From: a virus
Virus record (IMG/VR): IMGVR_UViG_3300029448_000084
Coordinates: 1-45,352 of that record
Reading direction: 5' to 3' (one strand)
Length of the DNA stretch: 45,352 nt
The notes under the pieces are model-generated. The model saw nothing but the letters and a program-made list of their open reading frames with translations, ran no database searches and had not been told where the DNA came from. Below are positions 15,406 through 24,777 of this stretch, piece by piece. The position numbers were made by a program, and so were the translations under genes. Within the stretch, counting starts at the first letter, position 1. Each line of letters starts with the position of its first letter.

Positions 15406-17419
15406 AACCTTTTACCTTGTGTCTTGAAATTATTTGACTTTTATTATTGGTTGCTCCACGGTAAGTTTGAAACTGTGTCCCAAATTTACCACTAGTAGCA
15501 GAAGTAGAATAGTCCCAACGAGTAGAAAGAAGACAGCTAGAATTATTTTGTGCGTTAAACATTGTATGAAGATACAAAGGCGTCATTCTATCCAAAATAT
15601 TTTCACTAGTGATTGGACCAGACTCTAAGTAAGACTTAAAGGAAATGCCGGGGTCTTGCCAAGTAGTAGTATCTTGGAAAGTATAAGGGTGAAAGGCCCA
15701 GTTACCTTCCGGGTTGGTGTGTCCGAAGAGAACAAAACGATCCCGCAAAGAAGAATTATTATTTAAATTAGTAAGTTCTGGCAGGGCAAACAAACCAGTA
15801 ATCGAATAAGAATCAGGAAGTTCTGGTTCTCTGCTAGAAAGTTGCCAAGGTAAGAAAGCTTGTAAACTTAAATCATAAACTAAACACTTAGTAAAAACGT
15901 AAGTATCAGTTGTTATGGGTTCGTCTGCGGCCCGATAAAGCCACAGGATACGATTACTAAAAGGATCATAAGCCCCAATCGCAGTCTCTTTAGAACTAGG
16001 AATTATGGCCGAATAAAAGGAATTAATAGTATCTTTTGTTAGAGAGGTCACACTAGGTGTCGAACCCACAATACTATCAATACTAATAGTAAAGATATCA
16101 TTTCCCGCCCACCAATAGGGAGTTCCAGAAACTTCTACGACAGATGCAGGAGAGTAAAAATGCTCCGAAGAAATTTTAATTACTGAGAAGTCAGTGGGTC
16201 TAAACACGCCATCAGGGCCTGTGATAAACCAAATTCCATTACTAGCAAAAACTAAGAGCCCTGTAGCCAGGGGGAAAAGTTTTCTTACTCTACCTGCCCC
16301 CGATACCTCTATAACTCCCCCGTCGTTATCTAAGATTTGGTTTAACTCTTCTGAGGAAGGGTCGTTTCTTTGGTAACATCTACTAGCAAGTTCTGGGTTA
16401 TCTTGTCTAATAATCTGAGAAAAGAAAATAGAGTCATTAAGGCTAGTTTTTTCTACACCTCCGTACCAAACTCTTCCCGAGTAATTCGCTACAGTAGTGG
16501 GTCTAAGCAAAGTATTGGGGCTAATGCTAATACCAGAAATACCGGATACAGCTGATCGATCACTCTCGAAGGGGTCTAATAAGTAGTATCCTTTAGGAGA
16601 GGGGCTGTTACCCGCATAATTAAAGCCTCTATCATCACTGTTTAAGTCGAAATTTAAAACACCGGGTACTTGGGTGTCTTTAAAAGTCCACCACACATCC
16701 GCATTACTCGGGTACCCGGTGGTAAGAACGTCATTATTGTTTATCCAATGCTCTAAAGGAGTTCTTAATGTACCCGTACTCCTATGTTTTGTGTCCTTTG
16801 TCTTCCACCCTTGATTACCCAAGTTATACTCATGAATGTTGTTGATAGAAAGGGGTCTATTATCTACCGCAGTAGTTTCTAGTAAGCCTTCTAAATCTCT
16901 AATTTTCAGAAAAAGTTTAGTACTAGAAAACGTTTGAGACGCGGCATCATACTCTACAAAGATAGGGTCCATGTACTTACTTACTACAAATAAATAACCC
17001 TTAATGGCGGTAAATTGAACAGGTTGGTTCCTTGCGGTTTCTGCAGCAACTGTATAAAAAGAAGTCAAATTCACCACGGAACTAAAATAACCAGCACTTA
17101 AAGGCTTGTTATTTAAATCTATAAAATATAAAGTTTCCCCGAATTGGTGCACATAAAAATTTGAAGAGCCAATACCGCCAACAGAACGCCAAACAAAACT
17201 AGAATTGCCTTTACGCCTTTCGATAGTAATTGGGTTTACGGAGAAAAGAGGGGCTGTACTCTCTTGTTGCAGACCCGGACGCCTTTCTCTGAAACCTCTT
17301 GAATCAATATCCATGTTCAGCTCGTCGAAAGAAGCATCGTCAGGAAACGATAAATCAATGGCCTCTGTAAAGTAGCCCCTCAGAAAAGCCGGTTTAATTG
17401 TTTCCTGAATATCGGACAC
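15281..17419 (-). CDS. tail tubular protein B (T7 gp12-like nozzle)
   Basis: This 712-residue protein is rich in beta-strand, aromatic and Asn/Ser residues, and begins with a short conserved-looking start (LRGYFTEAIDLSFPDDASFDELN) typical of gp12-like nozzle proteins. It ends in an Arg tail (GPRRRRQV). The internal part WYGGVEKTSLNDSIFFSQII and FASNGIWFITGPDGVF resembles the beta-propeller repeats of this family. It forms the distal tail tube through which DNA leaves. It overlaps a 72-codon gene upstream by one base and the GNAT-like gene downstream by 125 bases. Confidence 0.85.
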   Translation of the reverse strand: MSDIQETIKPAFLRGYFTEAIDLSFPDDASFDELNMDIDSRGFRERRPGLQQESTAPLFSVNPITIERRKGNSSFVWRSVGGIGSSNFYVHQFGETLYFIDLNNKPLSAGYFSSVVNLTSFYTVAAETARNQPVQFTAIKGYLFVVSKYMDPIFVEYDAASQTFSSTKLFLKIRDLEGLLETTAVDNRPLSINNIHEYNLGNQGWKTKDTKHRSTGTLRTPLEHWINNNDVLTTGYPSNADVWWTFKDTQVPGVLNFDLNSDDRGFNYAGNSPSPKGYYLLDPFESDRSAVSGISGISISPNTLLRPTTVANYSGRVWYGGVEKTSLNDSIFFSQIIRQDNPELASRCYQRNDPSSEELNQILDNDGGVIEVSGAGRVRKLFPLATGLLVFASNGIWFITGPDGVFRPTDFSVIKISSEHFYSPASVVEVSGTPYWWAGNDIFTISIDSIVGSTPSVTSLTKDTINSFYSAIIPSSKETAIGAYDPFSNRILWLYRAADEPITTDTYVFTKCLVYDLSLQAFLPWQLSSREPELPDSYSITGLFALPELTNLNNNSSLRDRFVLFGHTNPEGNWAFHPYTFQDTTTWQDPGISFKSYLESGPITSENILDRMTPLYLHTMFNAQNNSSCLLSTRWDYSTSATSGKFGTQFQTYRGATNNKSQIISRHKVKGYGRAVRLRFEAEDGKNFQLTGWSLIVNSNTQNSGPRRRRQV

Positions 17420-17637
17420 TATACAGCTTCCTTCATGTTGCTTTTAACAGAAGTTTTAAGGTGTTTAGTTTGTTGAAGATATTTAGTTACTGCATCTTCT
17501 GCCGAGGCTAGCTTAGTAAAGAACCCACTTAACGCAAGAGGTAGTTGCCCCTTATTAGAGGTAATCCTCAAAAGAGAAGTCTGTCCCTCTGGTTCAATTG
17601 TATAAATCATTCCGTTGTTACCTTGAATGTTTTTCAT
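17419..17637 (-). CDS. hypothetical protein between tail tubular genes (72 aa)
   Basis: The small protein has a beta-rich N-terminal half (IQGNNGMIYTIEPEGQTSLLRI) and a helical Lys-rich C-terminus. It is tightly packed, with a 4-base overlap with tail tubular A and a 1-base overlap with tail tubular B. No family is recognised. The position suggests a minor tail or assembly factor. Confidence 0.65.
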   Translation of the reverse strand: MKNIQGNNGMIYTIEPEGQTSLLRITSNKGQLPLALSGFFTKLASAEDAVTKYLQQTKHLKTSVKSNMKEAV

Positions 17638-18395
17638 TTTCTTCGTGATCTCCCATAGTTCGGTCGTCCTATGATGTTGGTTTCTTCTAGTTTACTTTTA
17701 TTATTGAAGTGTGAAAGTAATTGTTGTCTTGATCTTTGTTCTGTTTTCAGAGAAGGTCTTTGGTAGATTTCCCTTGCCACTACAGAAAGAGATTCTGACA
17801 ACAGCAGGGGGAAGTGCTCGGCACTTAGGTCTGGTATAAAACTATCTGTGTTAGACCAAGTAGGAAGAGTATAACCGTAGACCATTACTTTCGCAGATTG
17901 CAGAAAGCCATCCCCACTAGAATCATAAGAATCAAAAACAATATAATTTTCATCGAAGCTTGTGTAGAAGCTTGGAACTTTATTATTTTCTATCAATAAT
18001 GCTTTATTGCTTGAGGGGTCTGTAACTCTAGTAACCCCAGAAGACGATTGGTCGAAACCTACGGAGCGTTTAATAAAGTCACTAGGATCTAAATAAACTA
18101 CTTCCCTGTAGTTTAGGTCTACAGTATGGTCCTCTTCATCATTGTACTTCACCCATTGAATAGAAATTACTTCATTAGGGATCTTCATATGCGTAGGTGT
18201 ATTAACATTTGTAGCAGTTAAACTTATCAAACCCTCATGATTAGGGTACTCTAAAAGAGTTAGAAGGTGGTAATAAGTTTCTTTAATTACACCAGCGACA
18301 TCCAAACCTTCTTGTGTTTCCCCGATAGTGTTTACGTTATCACTATCACATCTATTTAAAATTTGCTGGACTAGTTCCAATAAAGTTTGGCGCAT
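17634..18395 (-). CDS. tail tubular protein A (T7 gp11-like adaptor)
   Basis: The 253-residue protein begins with the helical segment common to gp11-like head-tail adaptors (LLELVQQILNRCDSDNVNTIGETQEGLDVAGVIKE region). Then comes a beta-rich middle (THMKIPNEVISIQWVKYN), and a helix with an RSRQQLLSHFN-type end. Length and position next to the nozzle gene fit. It joins the portal to the nozzle and is bound by tail fibres in T7. Confidence 0.8.
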   Translation of the reverse strand: MRQTLLELVQQILNRCDSDNVNTIGETQEGLDVAGVIKETYYHLLTLLEYPNHEGLISLTATNVNTPTHMKIPNEVISIQWVKYNDEEDHTVDLNYREVVYLDPSDFIKRSVGFDQSSSGVTRVTDPSSNKALLIENNKVPSFYTSFDENYIVFDSYDSSGDGFLQSAKVMVYGYTLPTWSNTDSFIPDLSAEHFPLLLSESLSVVAREIYQRPSLKTEQRSRQQLLSHFNNKSKLEETNIIGRPNYGRSRRK

Positions 18396-18404
18396 AGTAT
18401 TTCC

Positions 18405-18641
18405 TTACTCAGCGGGGGGATATTCTTTTAAAGTTTTACTTAGTTCTCTAGCAGCTTCCTCAAAAGCCTGAGCACTTTCGTTTGTCACAGGTAAGTCACC
18501 TCGGGCAATGTCATTTGCTGTTCGCAAGCCTTTAGTAACTTCCAAGACTAGTGCTTCGTTTCGCCCTGCGAAAAGACTAAGACCAACCAATCCTAAATTT
18601 TTAAACAGGCCTGCTCTTTTTTTAAACCATCTAAATCTCAT
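18405..18641 (-). CDS. hypothetical protein (78 aa)
   Basis: The product has a basic start (MRFRWFKKRAGLFKN), a short hydrophobic stretch (LGLVGLSLFAG) and an acidic helical remainder. It lies 4 bases after the two-helix holin candidate and 9 bases before tail tubular A. The basic-hydrophobic beginning could be a membrane-associating helix, so a spanin-like or holin-partner role is possible but not shown. Confidence 0.6.
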   Translation of the reverse strand: MRFRWFKKRAGLFKNLGLVGLSLFAGRNEALVLEVTKGLRTANDIARGDLPVTNESAQAFEEAARELSKTLKEYPPAE

Positions 18642-18645
18642 TTAT

Positions 18646-18816
18646 TTATTCTCCATTAGGAACTGTGTAAACAACTCCGCTAACAACAGTACCTCCTAAA
18701 AGGGCTGCCGCACCGATAACCTCGGGTGTTGCCCATTCAACAGGTAGATTCAAAGCAGCCGCTAAAACAACAGCAGCAGATAAAAAGCCTGAAATAGCTT
18801 TTGAAATCTTACTCAT
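18646..18816 (-). CDS. two-helix small membrane protein, holin candidate (56 aa)
   Basis: A short frame with an excellent ribosome site (AAGGAGG, 6 bases before the ATG) encodes 56 residues. There are two hydrophobic segments, about 8-23 (ISGFLSAAVVLAAALN) and 34-50 (IGAAALLGGTVVSGVVY), joined by an acidic turn with Pro and Trp (PVEWATPE). The N-terminus is lysine-containing. Two helices, 50-70 residues and location among late genes are typical of class II holins of marine podoviruses. Holins form the membrane lesion that lets the endolysin out. Confidence 0.65.
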   Translation of the reverse strand: MSKISKAISGFLSAAVVLAAALNLPVEWATPEVIGAAALLGGTVVSGVVYTVPNGE

Positions 18817-18831
18817 TTAATTCCTCCTTGT

Positions 18832-21800
18832 TTAAGGTATGTCTGTAAAACCAGGTAAGGTGTCTAGTCTGATATAACGCTCCCAACGCATACTTCCTGT
18901 GACCCCGTCATTACCTGCAAACTGTACTTGGTATATCATGTTATCTCCATTCGGAAACTTTTGATCCGGGTCCACAGAATTGGACGAGATATAAGGATTG
19001 AACGAATACATCTGTGAGTTCTTTGTCAAATCTGTTGTAAACTCAAATCGATAAAAATTACCTGCCTGATCGTTCAATGCTAAGAGTGCAGATGACGCCC
19101 CACTCACGGTCTCTTCGATAATTGCGCGATACGAGATCAAATGGTGAGGGCCGATTGTCAGGTTATCCGCATCAATGGTTGTGACGCCTGCCGCAGTGAC
19201 AGTGTTGTCAACGTAAATGTACGACCCCTCACGGAAGAGGTTGAACGTTAAATAGTTCATCTTCTTCGCGTTTCGATAGCCGCGATAGCGCACGCCCGAT
19301 CCGATCGTGACAGAGCCAGCGCTTGCAAAATCCATTGCTAGCAGAGACGTCGGAGGCACAGTGACGGCATCAGCCGTGACTTTAGAAATTGATGTCGGTG
19401 TTGTTGTAAACGCCTCATCGACGGTCAGGGACGTGTTGCTATCAACGCGCACCAGGCGGCGATATTCCGTTCCGTCCGTGACCCACTCACCCAGTGCGAA
19501 TGCACCGACCCAAGATGTTCCGGAGCCGGTAAGTGTGACATGGCCGAAGCTGTCGGGTGCAGACTGGCTCGTCACCGTCCCCATGCTCGTTAGCATACTG
19601 CCTGATACCGCAAGACTGACCGCGCTAGGGAACGCAATCTTCATATCGCCCTGGTTTTCGGACAGGATGAAACCTGTCTGCCCAGCGATCGTGACCTGCA
19701 TTCCTTCCTCCAGGATCACACCCCAGAAGCTGACAGTCGGCAGCAACAATCGGACATCGGCGACGTAAACAGGAGATCCGCCTAAAACGTCTGCCGTATC
19801 AGGCGCCAGGACGGCAGTTTGCGGAGCAAAACTGACGGCATCAGCCAGCGTGATGGGCGTGGGGCTCTTGCTAGAATCAAGATGCACTGTCCACTCGAAC
19901 ACCGTGTCGTCAATGTTGACAGTGTGTGAAGCTTTAAGATCCGTAGCATCTGTCGTAAGCTGTGCTGTAGCTAAAGAGCGGAGATTGTTGTCTACAATCG
20001 TCACCCCTCCGCCAAGATCAATGTCACCAAAGTTGTTTGCGATGCCCGCGCCGCCATTGCGTGCGATCAGACCACCCCGCACACGCACCTTATTGTCGAT
20101 GCCGTCCCCTGAGCCATTGTTCAGATTTGTGCCGCTTATTTTAAAGGTTCTGATTCCGTTATAATAGTTGTTTACCAGGTTACAGTCACGAATATCCGTC
20201 ACGCCGCCGAAGAGATAAGCACCGTAGCCGCAGCCCTTCAGTGTGCTGTCGGCCAACTTAACACCACTTCCGCCCGCAAAGTGGTGGAAAATCTCATTAC
20301 CCCAGTCAAAAGACCGCTGCTCGTTCGAAAAGGCGTAGCTGTTTGCCATAGTGCAGGCGTTTGGCGTGTGGTACTCGCCATCAACCATTGCATTGGTGAT
20401 GATCACATTTTCGCAACCCGTTGCCTCAACCCCCGCGCCATTGAATTTCCGCGCCCGAAGATTGTCAAACTGGCAATCTTGATTGTAAGGAATCGTAATA
20501 ACAGCGTGTTGCATTGGTATAGCGCCGTTGGCGGTGCCGTAAAATTCCTCTGCTGCCAGGTCAACAAATGTCGTGTCTTTGCAGCCCGCCACCGTGATGC
20601 CGGAAAGCTGCGGGCTAATGCTGTCCACCGTGTGGGCGCCGCCGTCCATATTCCGAACGAGGATCTTTTCAATGCTGGAGTTAACCAGTCCAAAAAAGTC
20701 GATTGCGTGCGGCGTGATCGTACCAGTGCCAGCCTGACCAGTTAGGCGGGAATCCATATCGATGTTGGAAATATCCTCGATCATGTAGTCTTTGTATGAC
20801 CGACCGATAAAGCCAAAATATATCCCTGAGGCACACCCCTCGGCGCGGATGCGTTTAGCGGTAACCTTATCACCACTCAGGAACATTGGTGAGCTGATAA
20901 AATTGCGCAGCAAGATGTCTTCGACGTGCACATCACCATTAAATGTCTGAATTCCACGCCAACCATTATATTGTGTGCTAGCAAAATTATAAGACCCAAT
21001 GTTCCCAGCCTTGTTTCCATCCAGGCATAGCTTAGAAATACGCGCGCCCTGCGCCAGCGGGAGCATGTCGGCAGTTGTTCCGGCGACGGGATTGGCCATC
21101 CGAAGGACGGTCTGATCGCCATCACCCTCCAAGGTGTAGTCGATAGGGTTTAGACCGCCAATGTCGATATCGTAAGTGCCACGAGGAAGACCGATCCGCT
21201 CGTATCCCTGCGCGCGCAGCGCATTAAGCGCAGCGGTGATGTTTGTGCCAGGAGCAAGACCGGCAGTTGACGCATCAATAGTCATTGCGCCGGTCGATGA
21301 TGATCCAGCCCCACTCATAACAATGCGCGAGCCAACGCGCGTTAGACAATAAATGCCCTTATCTGTCCCTGGACGGAGCGTCCTCGTGCTCACAGCCAAA
21401 GATAGCGGCTGACCCGATGCTGGCGAACCCGCGTCCGTGAGCGTAATGTCTGATCCGGTGTCAGGCAAAACGAAACGGAACGACTGACCATCTGCAAGGC
21501 CATCGACACCCGTGATCGCATCGCCAGCGGTGAGCGTATAAAGTCGCTGCGGTGCAACGGTAATCACACCGGATGAAGCCGCTACAGTACCTCCACTAAT
21601 CAGGCCATTCAGCCGTGCTTCAGTAAGGGCGCCTTCGACAGTCGTGGACACAAAGTCCGAACCGCTGTCTTCGACACCAATTAAAGCCGCCCCTTTACCA
21701 TTCTCTGTTGAGGCCAGATCCAATACTTCGTTACCAACTTCGGCAGAGATGCGGTTCGATCCAACCTCGATACGGTCAACGACGACCGTGCCAGCTACCA

Positions 21801-22890
21801 GTCCTGCTGCTGTCTGCATCGGATCAAGGCGCAAGTTCGTAATGGTGCCGCCGCTATAATCAGCCCACTCTGGATGCTGCCGAATGTCGAAGACATACGT
21901 TGCCGTCGCGCCAACAGCCAGATCTGCGGGGCCAGCCAATGGGGTGGTATTATGGTTTACCGACCAAAAGTTGCGGCTATCGGTGGCCCAATACAGAACC
22001 GGCGCGACTGCGCCCTCGTCACCAGCAACGACGCGCGTCATCGTTACGAACACCAATGGGTTAGCTGCACCTGAATAGTCTGCTAACACCAAGTTGGCAT
22101 CGACTCTAGGATCCGGCCCGGTTCCTGTGATGCGCATACCCCCACCCGATTCGAGGGTCACGTTACAATCGTTGGCTGCGGTCCAAAGCGAACCCGTATC
22201 AGGAAACACGCTTGTGTAAACATTCGGGGTTGTGACCACGCCAGCCAGGTTTTTAACACCATCACCAGGATCGTGGTCGCGAAGATCCCAAACTAAGGGC
22301 TTAGCAGGCTCTGTGGTCTCCCACGTGTCGTTGTCACCATTGTCATAAATCGACCCACCTCCGGATCCGCTTACCTCCAAGAGGTCAACATTGGTGAAAC
22401 TTTGGGTCGCCAAATAAACATCAATATCGTAGTCGTGTGGCGCCGACTCATCGACATCGTAGCCATTGGCTCGAACCTCAAGCCACGCACTTCCCACATT
22501 GCCGAATAAGCTACCCGTAACTTCCAAGCCGCCTCTTGTGCTAAAAACCAGATCTACCGAAGAACGACCCTGCGCAGCGGTGTGGCCAAATAAAATACCC
22601 TTAACAGTTAAATGACCGTTGGTTCCGGGAACGCTACCGAGCTTCTTGTACCGTGTAGCCCCAGAAATATTGCTAGTTAAAAACTTTTGGTCTCGTATGA
22701 TTTTCGCGCCGCGCATACGCTCAGGCATACTCCCGCGGAAATGGGTATCAATCTGTCCAGGAACCGCCGCAGCCCGCGCGACAATCTCTTCAGCAACAGA
22801 GTTATCTGCATCGTATTCTACATCGGTTGCATCTGCGACATTACCACCGCCGGGAATTTTTAGTTTAGCGAATAAAGGGGTATCGGACAT
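18832..22890 (-). CDS. tailspike with right-handed beta-helix (pectate-lyase-like)
   Basis: The 1352-residue protein has a virion-attachment N-terminus, a long beta-sandwich-like region (about 90-530) and a pectate-lyase-type beta-helix starting at ITAALNALRAQGYERIGLPRGTY. Repeated Asn/Gly/Asp turns follow (IDNKVRVRGGLIARNGGAGI region). A C-terminal beta-rich module of about 90 residues closes it. Such spikes bind and often cleave surface polysaccharide and set host range. Codon use is clearly more GC-rich (GCC, GAT, CGC) than in all neighbours except for about the first 35 and last 80 codons. That pattern is what a swap of the receptor-binding part would leave. The start overlaps the stop of the upstream fibre gene by one base. 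Confidence 0.8.
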   Translation of the reverse strand: MSDTPLFAKLKIPGGGNVADATDVEYDADNSVAEEIVARAAAVPGQIDTHFRGSMPERMRGAKIIRDQKFLTSNISGATRYKKLGSVPGTNGHLTVKGILFGHTAAQGRSSVDLVFSTRGGLEVTGSLFGNVGSAWLEVRANGYDVDESAPHDYDIDVYLATQSFTNVDLLEVSGSGGGSIYDNGDNDTWETTEPAKPLVWDLRDHDPGDGVKNLAGVVTTPNVYTSVFPDTGSLWTAANDCNVTLESGGGMRITGTGPDPRVDANLVLADYSGAANPLVFVTMTRVVAGDEGAVAPVLYWATDSRNFWSVNHNTTPLAGPADLAVGATATYVFDIRQHPEWADYSGGTITNLRLDPMQTAAGLVAGTVVVDRIEVGSNRISAEVGNEVLDLASTENGKGAALIGVEDSGSDFVSTTVEGALTEARLNGLISGGTVAASSGVITVAPQRLYTLTAGDAITGVDGLADGQSFRFVLPDTGSDITLTDAGSPASGQPLSLAVSTRTLRPGTDKGIYCLTRVGSRIVMSGAGSSSTGAMTIDASTAGLAPGTNITAALNALRAQGYERIGLPRGTYDIDIGGLNPIDYTLEGDGDQTVLRMANPVAGTTADMLPLAQGARISKLCLDGNKAGNIGSYNFASTQYNGWRGIQTFNGDVHVEDILLRNFISSPMFLSGDKVTAKRIRAEGCASGIYFGFIGRSYKDYMIEDISNIDMDSRLTGQAGTGTITPHAIDFFGLVNSSIEKILVRNMDGGAHTVDSISPQLSGITVAGCKDTTFVDLAAEEFYGTANGAIPMQHAVITIPYNQDCQFDNLRARKFNGAGVEATGCENVIITNAMVDGEYHTPNACTMANSYAFSNEQRSFDWGNEIFHHFAGGSGVKLADSTLKGCGYGAYLFGGVTDIRDCNLVNNYYNGIRTFKISGTNLNNGSGDGIDNKVRVRGGLIARNGGAGIANNFGDIDLGGGVTIVDNNLRSLATAQLTTDATDLKASHTVNIDDTVFEWTVHLDSSKSPTPITLADAVSFAPQTAVLAPDTADVLGGSPVYVADVRLLLPTVSFWGVILEEGMQVTIAGQTGFILSENQGDMKIAFPSAVSLAVSGSMLTSMGTVTSQSAPDSFGHVTLTGSGTSWVGAFALGEWVTDGTEYRRLVRVDSNTSLTVDEAFTTTPTSISKVTADAVTVPPTSLLAMDFASAGSVTIGSGVRYRGYRNAKKMNYLTFNLFREGSYIYVDNTVTAAGVTTIDADNLTIGPHHLISYRAIIEETVSGASSALLALNDQAGNFYRFEFTTDLTKNSQMYSFNPYISSNSVDPDQKFPNGDNMIYQVQFAGNDGVTGSMRWERYIRLDTLPGFTDIP

Positions 22891-24254
22891 TAGTTTTCAA
22901 TCCTTACATTTACAACACTATCGTTTACGACAAGTGCAAAAAGCCAATAATTACTTGCGTTTCCTCCAGCATCATTCACACTAATCGTGGAAAACCGACT
23001 ATCTGTAGTAAGGATAGTAGATGCCAAAGCGTTGTTTGAAGTAACAGTTACTTGACCGCCAGTTACAAAAGACTGCGGGAAAGCAAAATAAATTGTTCGG
23101 TCACCTGTGCCTGGAGGGGGTGAAAGAAAAAGATTAAGTGAGTTAACTAATGAAGAATTAGACAACGCACGAACTGTGGCACTATTTGTTGGAGCTGCTT
23201 CAGTGCCGTCGGACCAGAATATCCTAGGCCTAAAATCAAGAACATCTTCGTTACTCTCTACCGTATTTCCACCAAGAGAACCTGAGACAGCATCAGTAAT
23301 CCTAGCTTCAAAAGTTCTGTTATTTAAAGTGGAAGAAGTATTTAAATTAAGGGATGTGTAACTAACTGAACCAGATACTGTTCCAGAATTAATAGTCATT
23401 TGACTTGTTACGTCCACCCAACTTCCACTTTTTTGGCGTGCTTCGATAAGCGCAGGGGAATAACCAGAGTTAAAGGAACCGTTAACTGAAATAGTTACGT
23501 CGTTAATTGTAACCCCATCTTCTTGCGTTTCATTTGTAGGGGTCGTGATGTCCACACTAATTGTAGGATTAGTGTAGCTAAGAATATCTATTTGAGCCTG
23601 AAGACCAGATAAAGCAGTAGTTGCATCCACAGCACTCTGTGCCGCATTAGTTTCACTAGTGGCTGCATTAGTAGCACTAGCAGCCGCTTCTGTTGCTGAA
23701 ACCGAAGCTTCGGATGCTTTATTAGCAGCTGTTGTTTCACTGGCGGCAGCACTAACAGCCGCTGCTGTTGCTTGTAGAATGAGAGAACTAGAACCTAAAG
23801 CTAGATCATCCGCTACAGCAGTAACCTTAGTGAGTTCGTTATTAATATTCGTAAGGCCCGGAGCAATAGCACCTAAAGCTTGCACCTCTACTGACAAACC
23901 AGCTAATGTATTTACATTATCGATGTCGGTGGCTACAACACTAATGTTGGGATAGTTATCTGCAACAGCATTAATATTATCGATATTCTCTACCGCAATA
24001 TCAATTTTAGGAAATTGTATCAGAGCTTGACGATGTGTTAGAGGTTCGTCATTGTTAACAGAGTCAGGTAAATTTCTAATCCTATTAGAATTAATATCTA
24101 AGTCTGCCGTTAGCGTATTGGGGGATTCCCCATCACGAGAAAGGAGGAGGTCTAATTGTTCTGCAATTGCGTTAAAGTTATTATTAATACTAGTAATTGC
24201 AGTTGTCTCGTTAGACAACCCAGATAAAGTAGTTAAAGTTACTTTAGTAGTCAT
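22890..24254 (-). CDS. tail fibre / spike-adaptor protein
   Basis: This 454-residue protein starts with TLSGLSNETTAITSINNNFNAIAEQ, a segment seen at the N-terminus of many podovirus tail proteins that attach to the tail. It continues with repeats of the kind VATDIDNVNTLAG / IDNINAVADNY, then an Ala/Ser/Thr/Glu coiled repeat (AAAVSAAASETTAANKASEASVSATEAAASA region, about 165-225) and a beta-rich C-terminus. The trimeric coiled-coil plan fits a fibre shaft. It probably connects the spike at 18832 to the tail. AT-rich codon use matches the rest of the phage, in contrast to the spike. Confidence 0.7.
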   Translation of the reverse strand: MTTKVTLTTLSGLSNETTAITSINNNFNAIAEQLDLLLSRDGESPNTLTADLDINSNRIRNLPDSVNNDEPLTHRQALIQFPKIDIAVENIDNINAVADNYPNISVVATDIDNVNTLAGLSVEVQALGAIAPGLTNINNELTKVTAVADDLALGSSSLILQATAAAVSAAASETTAANKASEASVSATEAAASATNAATSETNAAQSAVDATTALSGLQAQIDILSYTNPTISVDITTPTNETQEDGVTINDVTISVNGSFNSGYSPALIEARQKSGSWVDVTSQMTINSGTVSGSVSYTSLNLNTSSTLNNRTFEARITDAVSGSLGGNTVESNEDVLDFRPRIFWSDGTEAAPTNSATVRALSNSSLVNSLNLFLSPPPGTGDRTIYFAFPQSFVTGGQVTVTSNNALASTILTTDSRFSTISVNDAGGNASNYWLFALVVNDSVVNVRIEN

Positions 24255-24269
24255 TAGACCTCCTCAAAG

Positions 24270-24758
24270 TTAAGCGGCTGTAAAGCCGCGGATAATGATA
24301 CGGCCTTCTCCTGCCGTGAAGGCAGCACTACGTTCAGTTAAAGTTAGGTAACCACCATTAGTAAGAGTAGTGCCCACTAGAACAGCCGTTCCCGTAGTTG
24401 TATCAAAGTTATTAGCGTTAAGCTGAGTTTGAGTAATACCATCACCTAGCCCATCCAGATCGACAGCAGTTGTTCTGTCTGTTTGAATGACACCAATATC
24501 CAAGGTACCTGCGTCACTAGCAGAATCAAAAGGTGTTAAGTTTTGAAGCGTAACAGAAGTAACCTGAAAGTTATCAGGGATGTTGAAGATATCGATAATG
24601 GTTGCCGTGTTAATAGCTTCCAAATCAGTATAATCAAACTCTAGTGAATACTCTCGTTCAGCCCCCACGTAACCGTTGGAGCCTCCCTTAAGAGTATCCT
24701 CTACGCCGTCGGCACCAAAGCGTACCTTCAAGCCATCGTTGTTAGTCCAAGTTCCCAT
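24270..24758 (-). CDS. putative head decoration or minor structural protein (162 aa)
   Basis: The protein is beta-rich, acidic and Gly/Thr-rich (for example VTSVTLQNLTPFDSASDAG, RIIIRGFTAA), with no membrane segment. It follows the major capsid gene by 19 bases with a good ribosome site. Phages of this type often encode a head or tail decoration protein here. I do not recognise a named family. Confidence 0.55.
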   Translation of the reverse strand: MGTWTNNDGLKVRFGADGVEDTLKGGSNGYVGAEREYSLEFDYTDLEAINTATIIDIFNIPDNFQVTSVTLQNLTPFDSASDAGTLDIGVIQTDRTTAVDLDGLGDGITQTQLNANNFDTTTGTAVLVGTTLTNGGYLTLTERSAAFTAGEGRIIIRGFTAA

Positions 24759-24777
24759 AATTAAATTCCTTTCTTAA

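Noticed and set aside
19307-22984. Several long plus-strand open frames opposite the tailspike
   Set aside because: They arise from the GC-rich codon use of the minus-strand gene; no ribosome sites or recognisable proteins.
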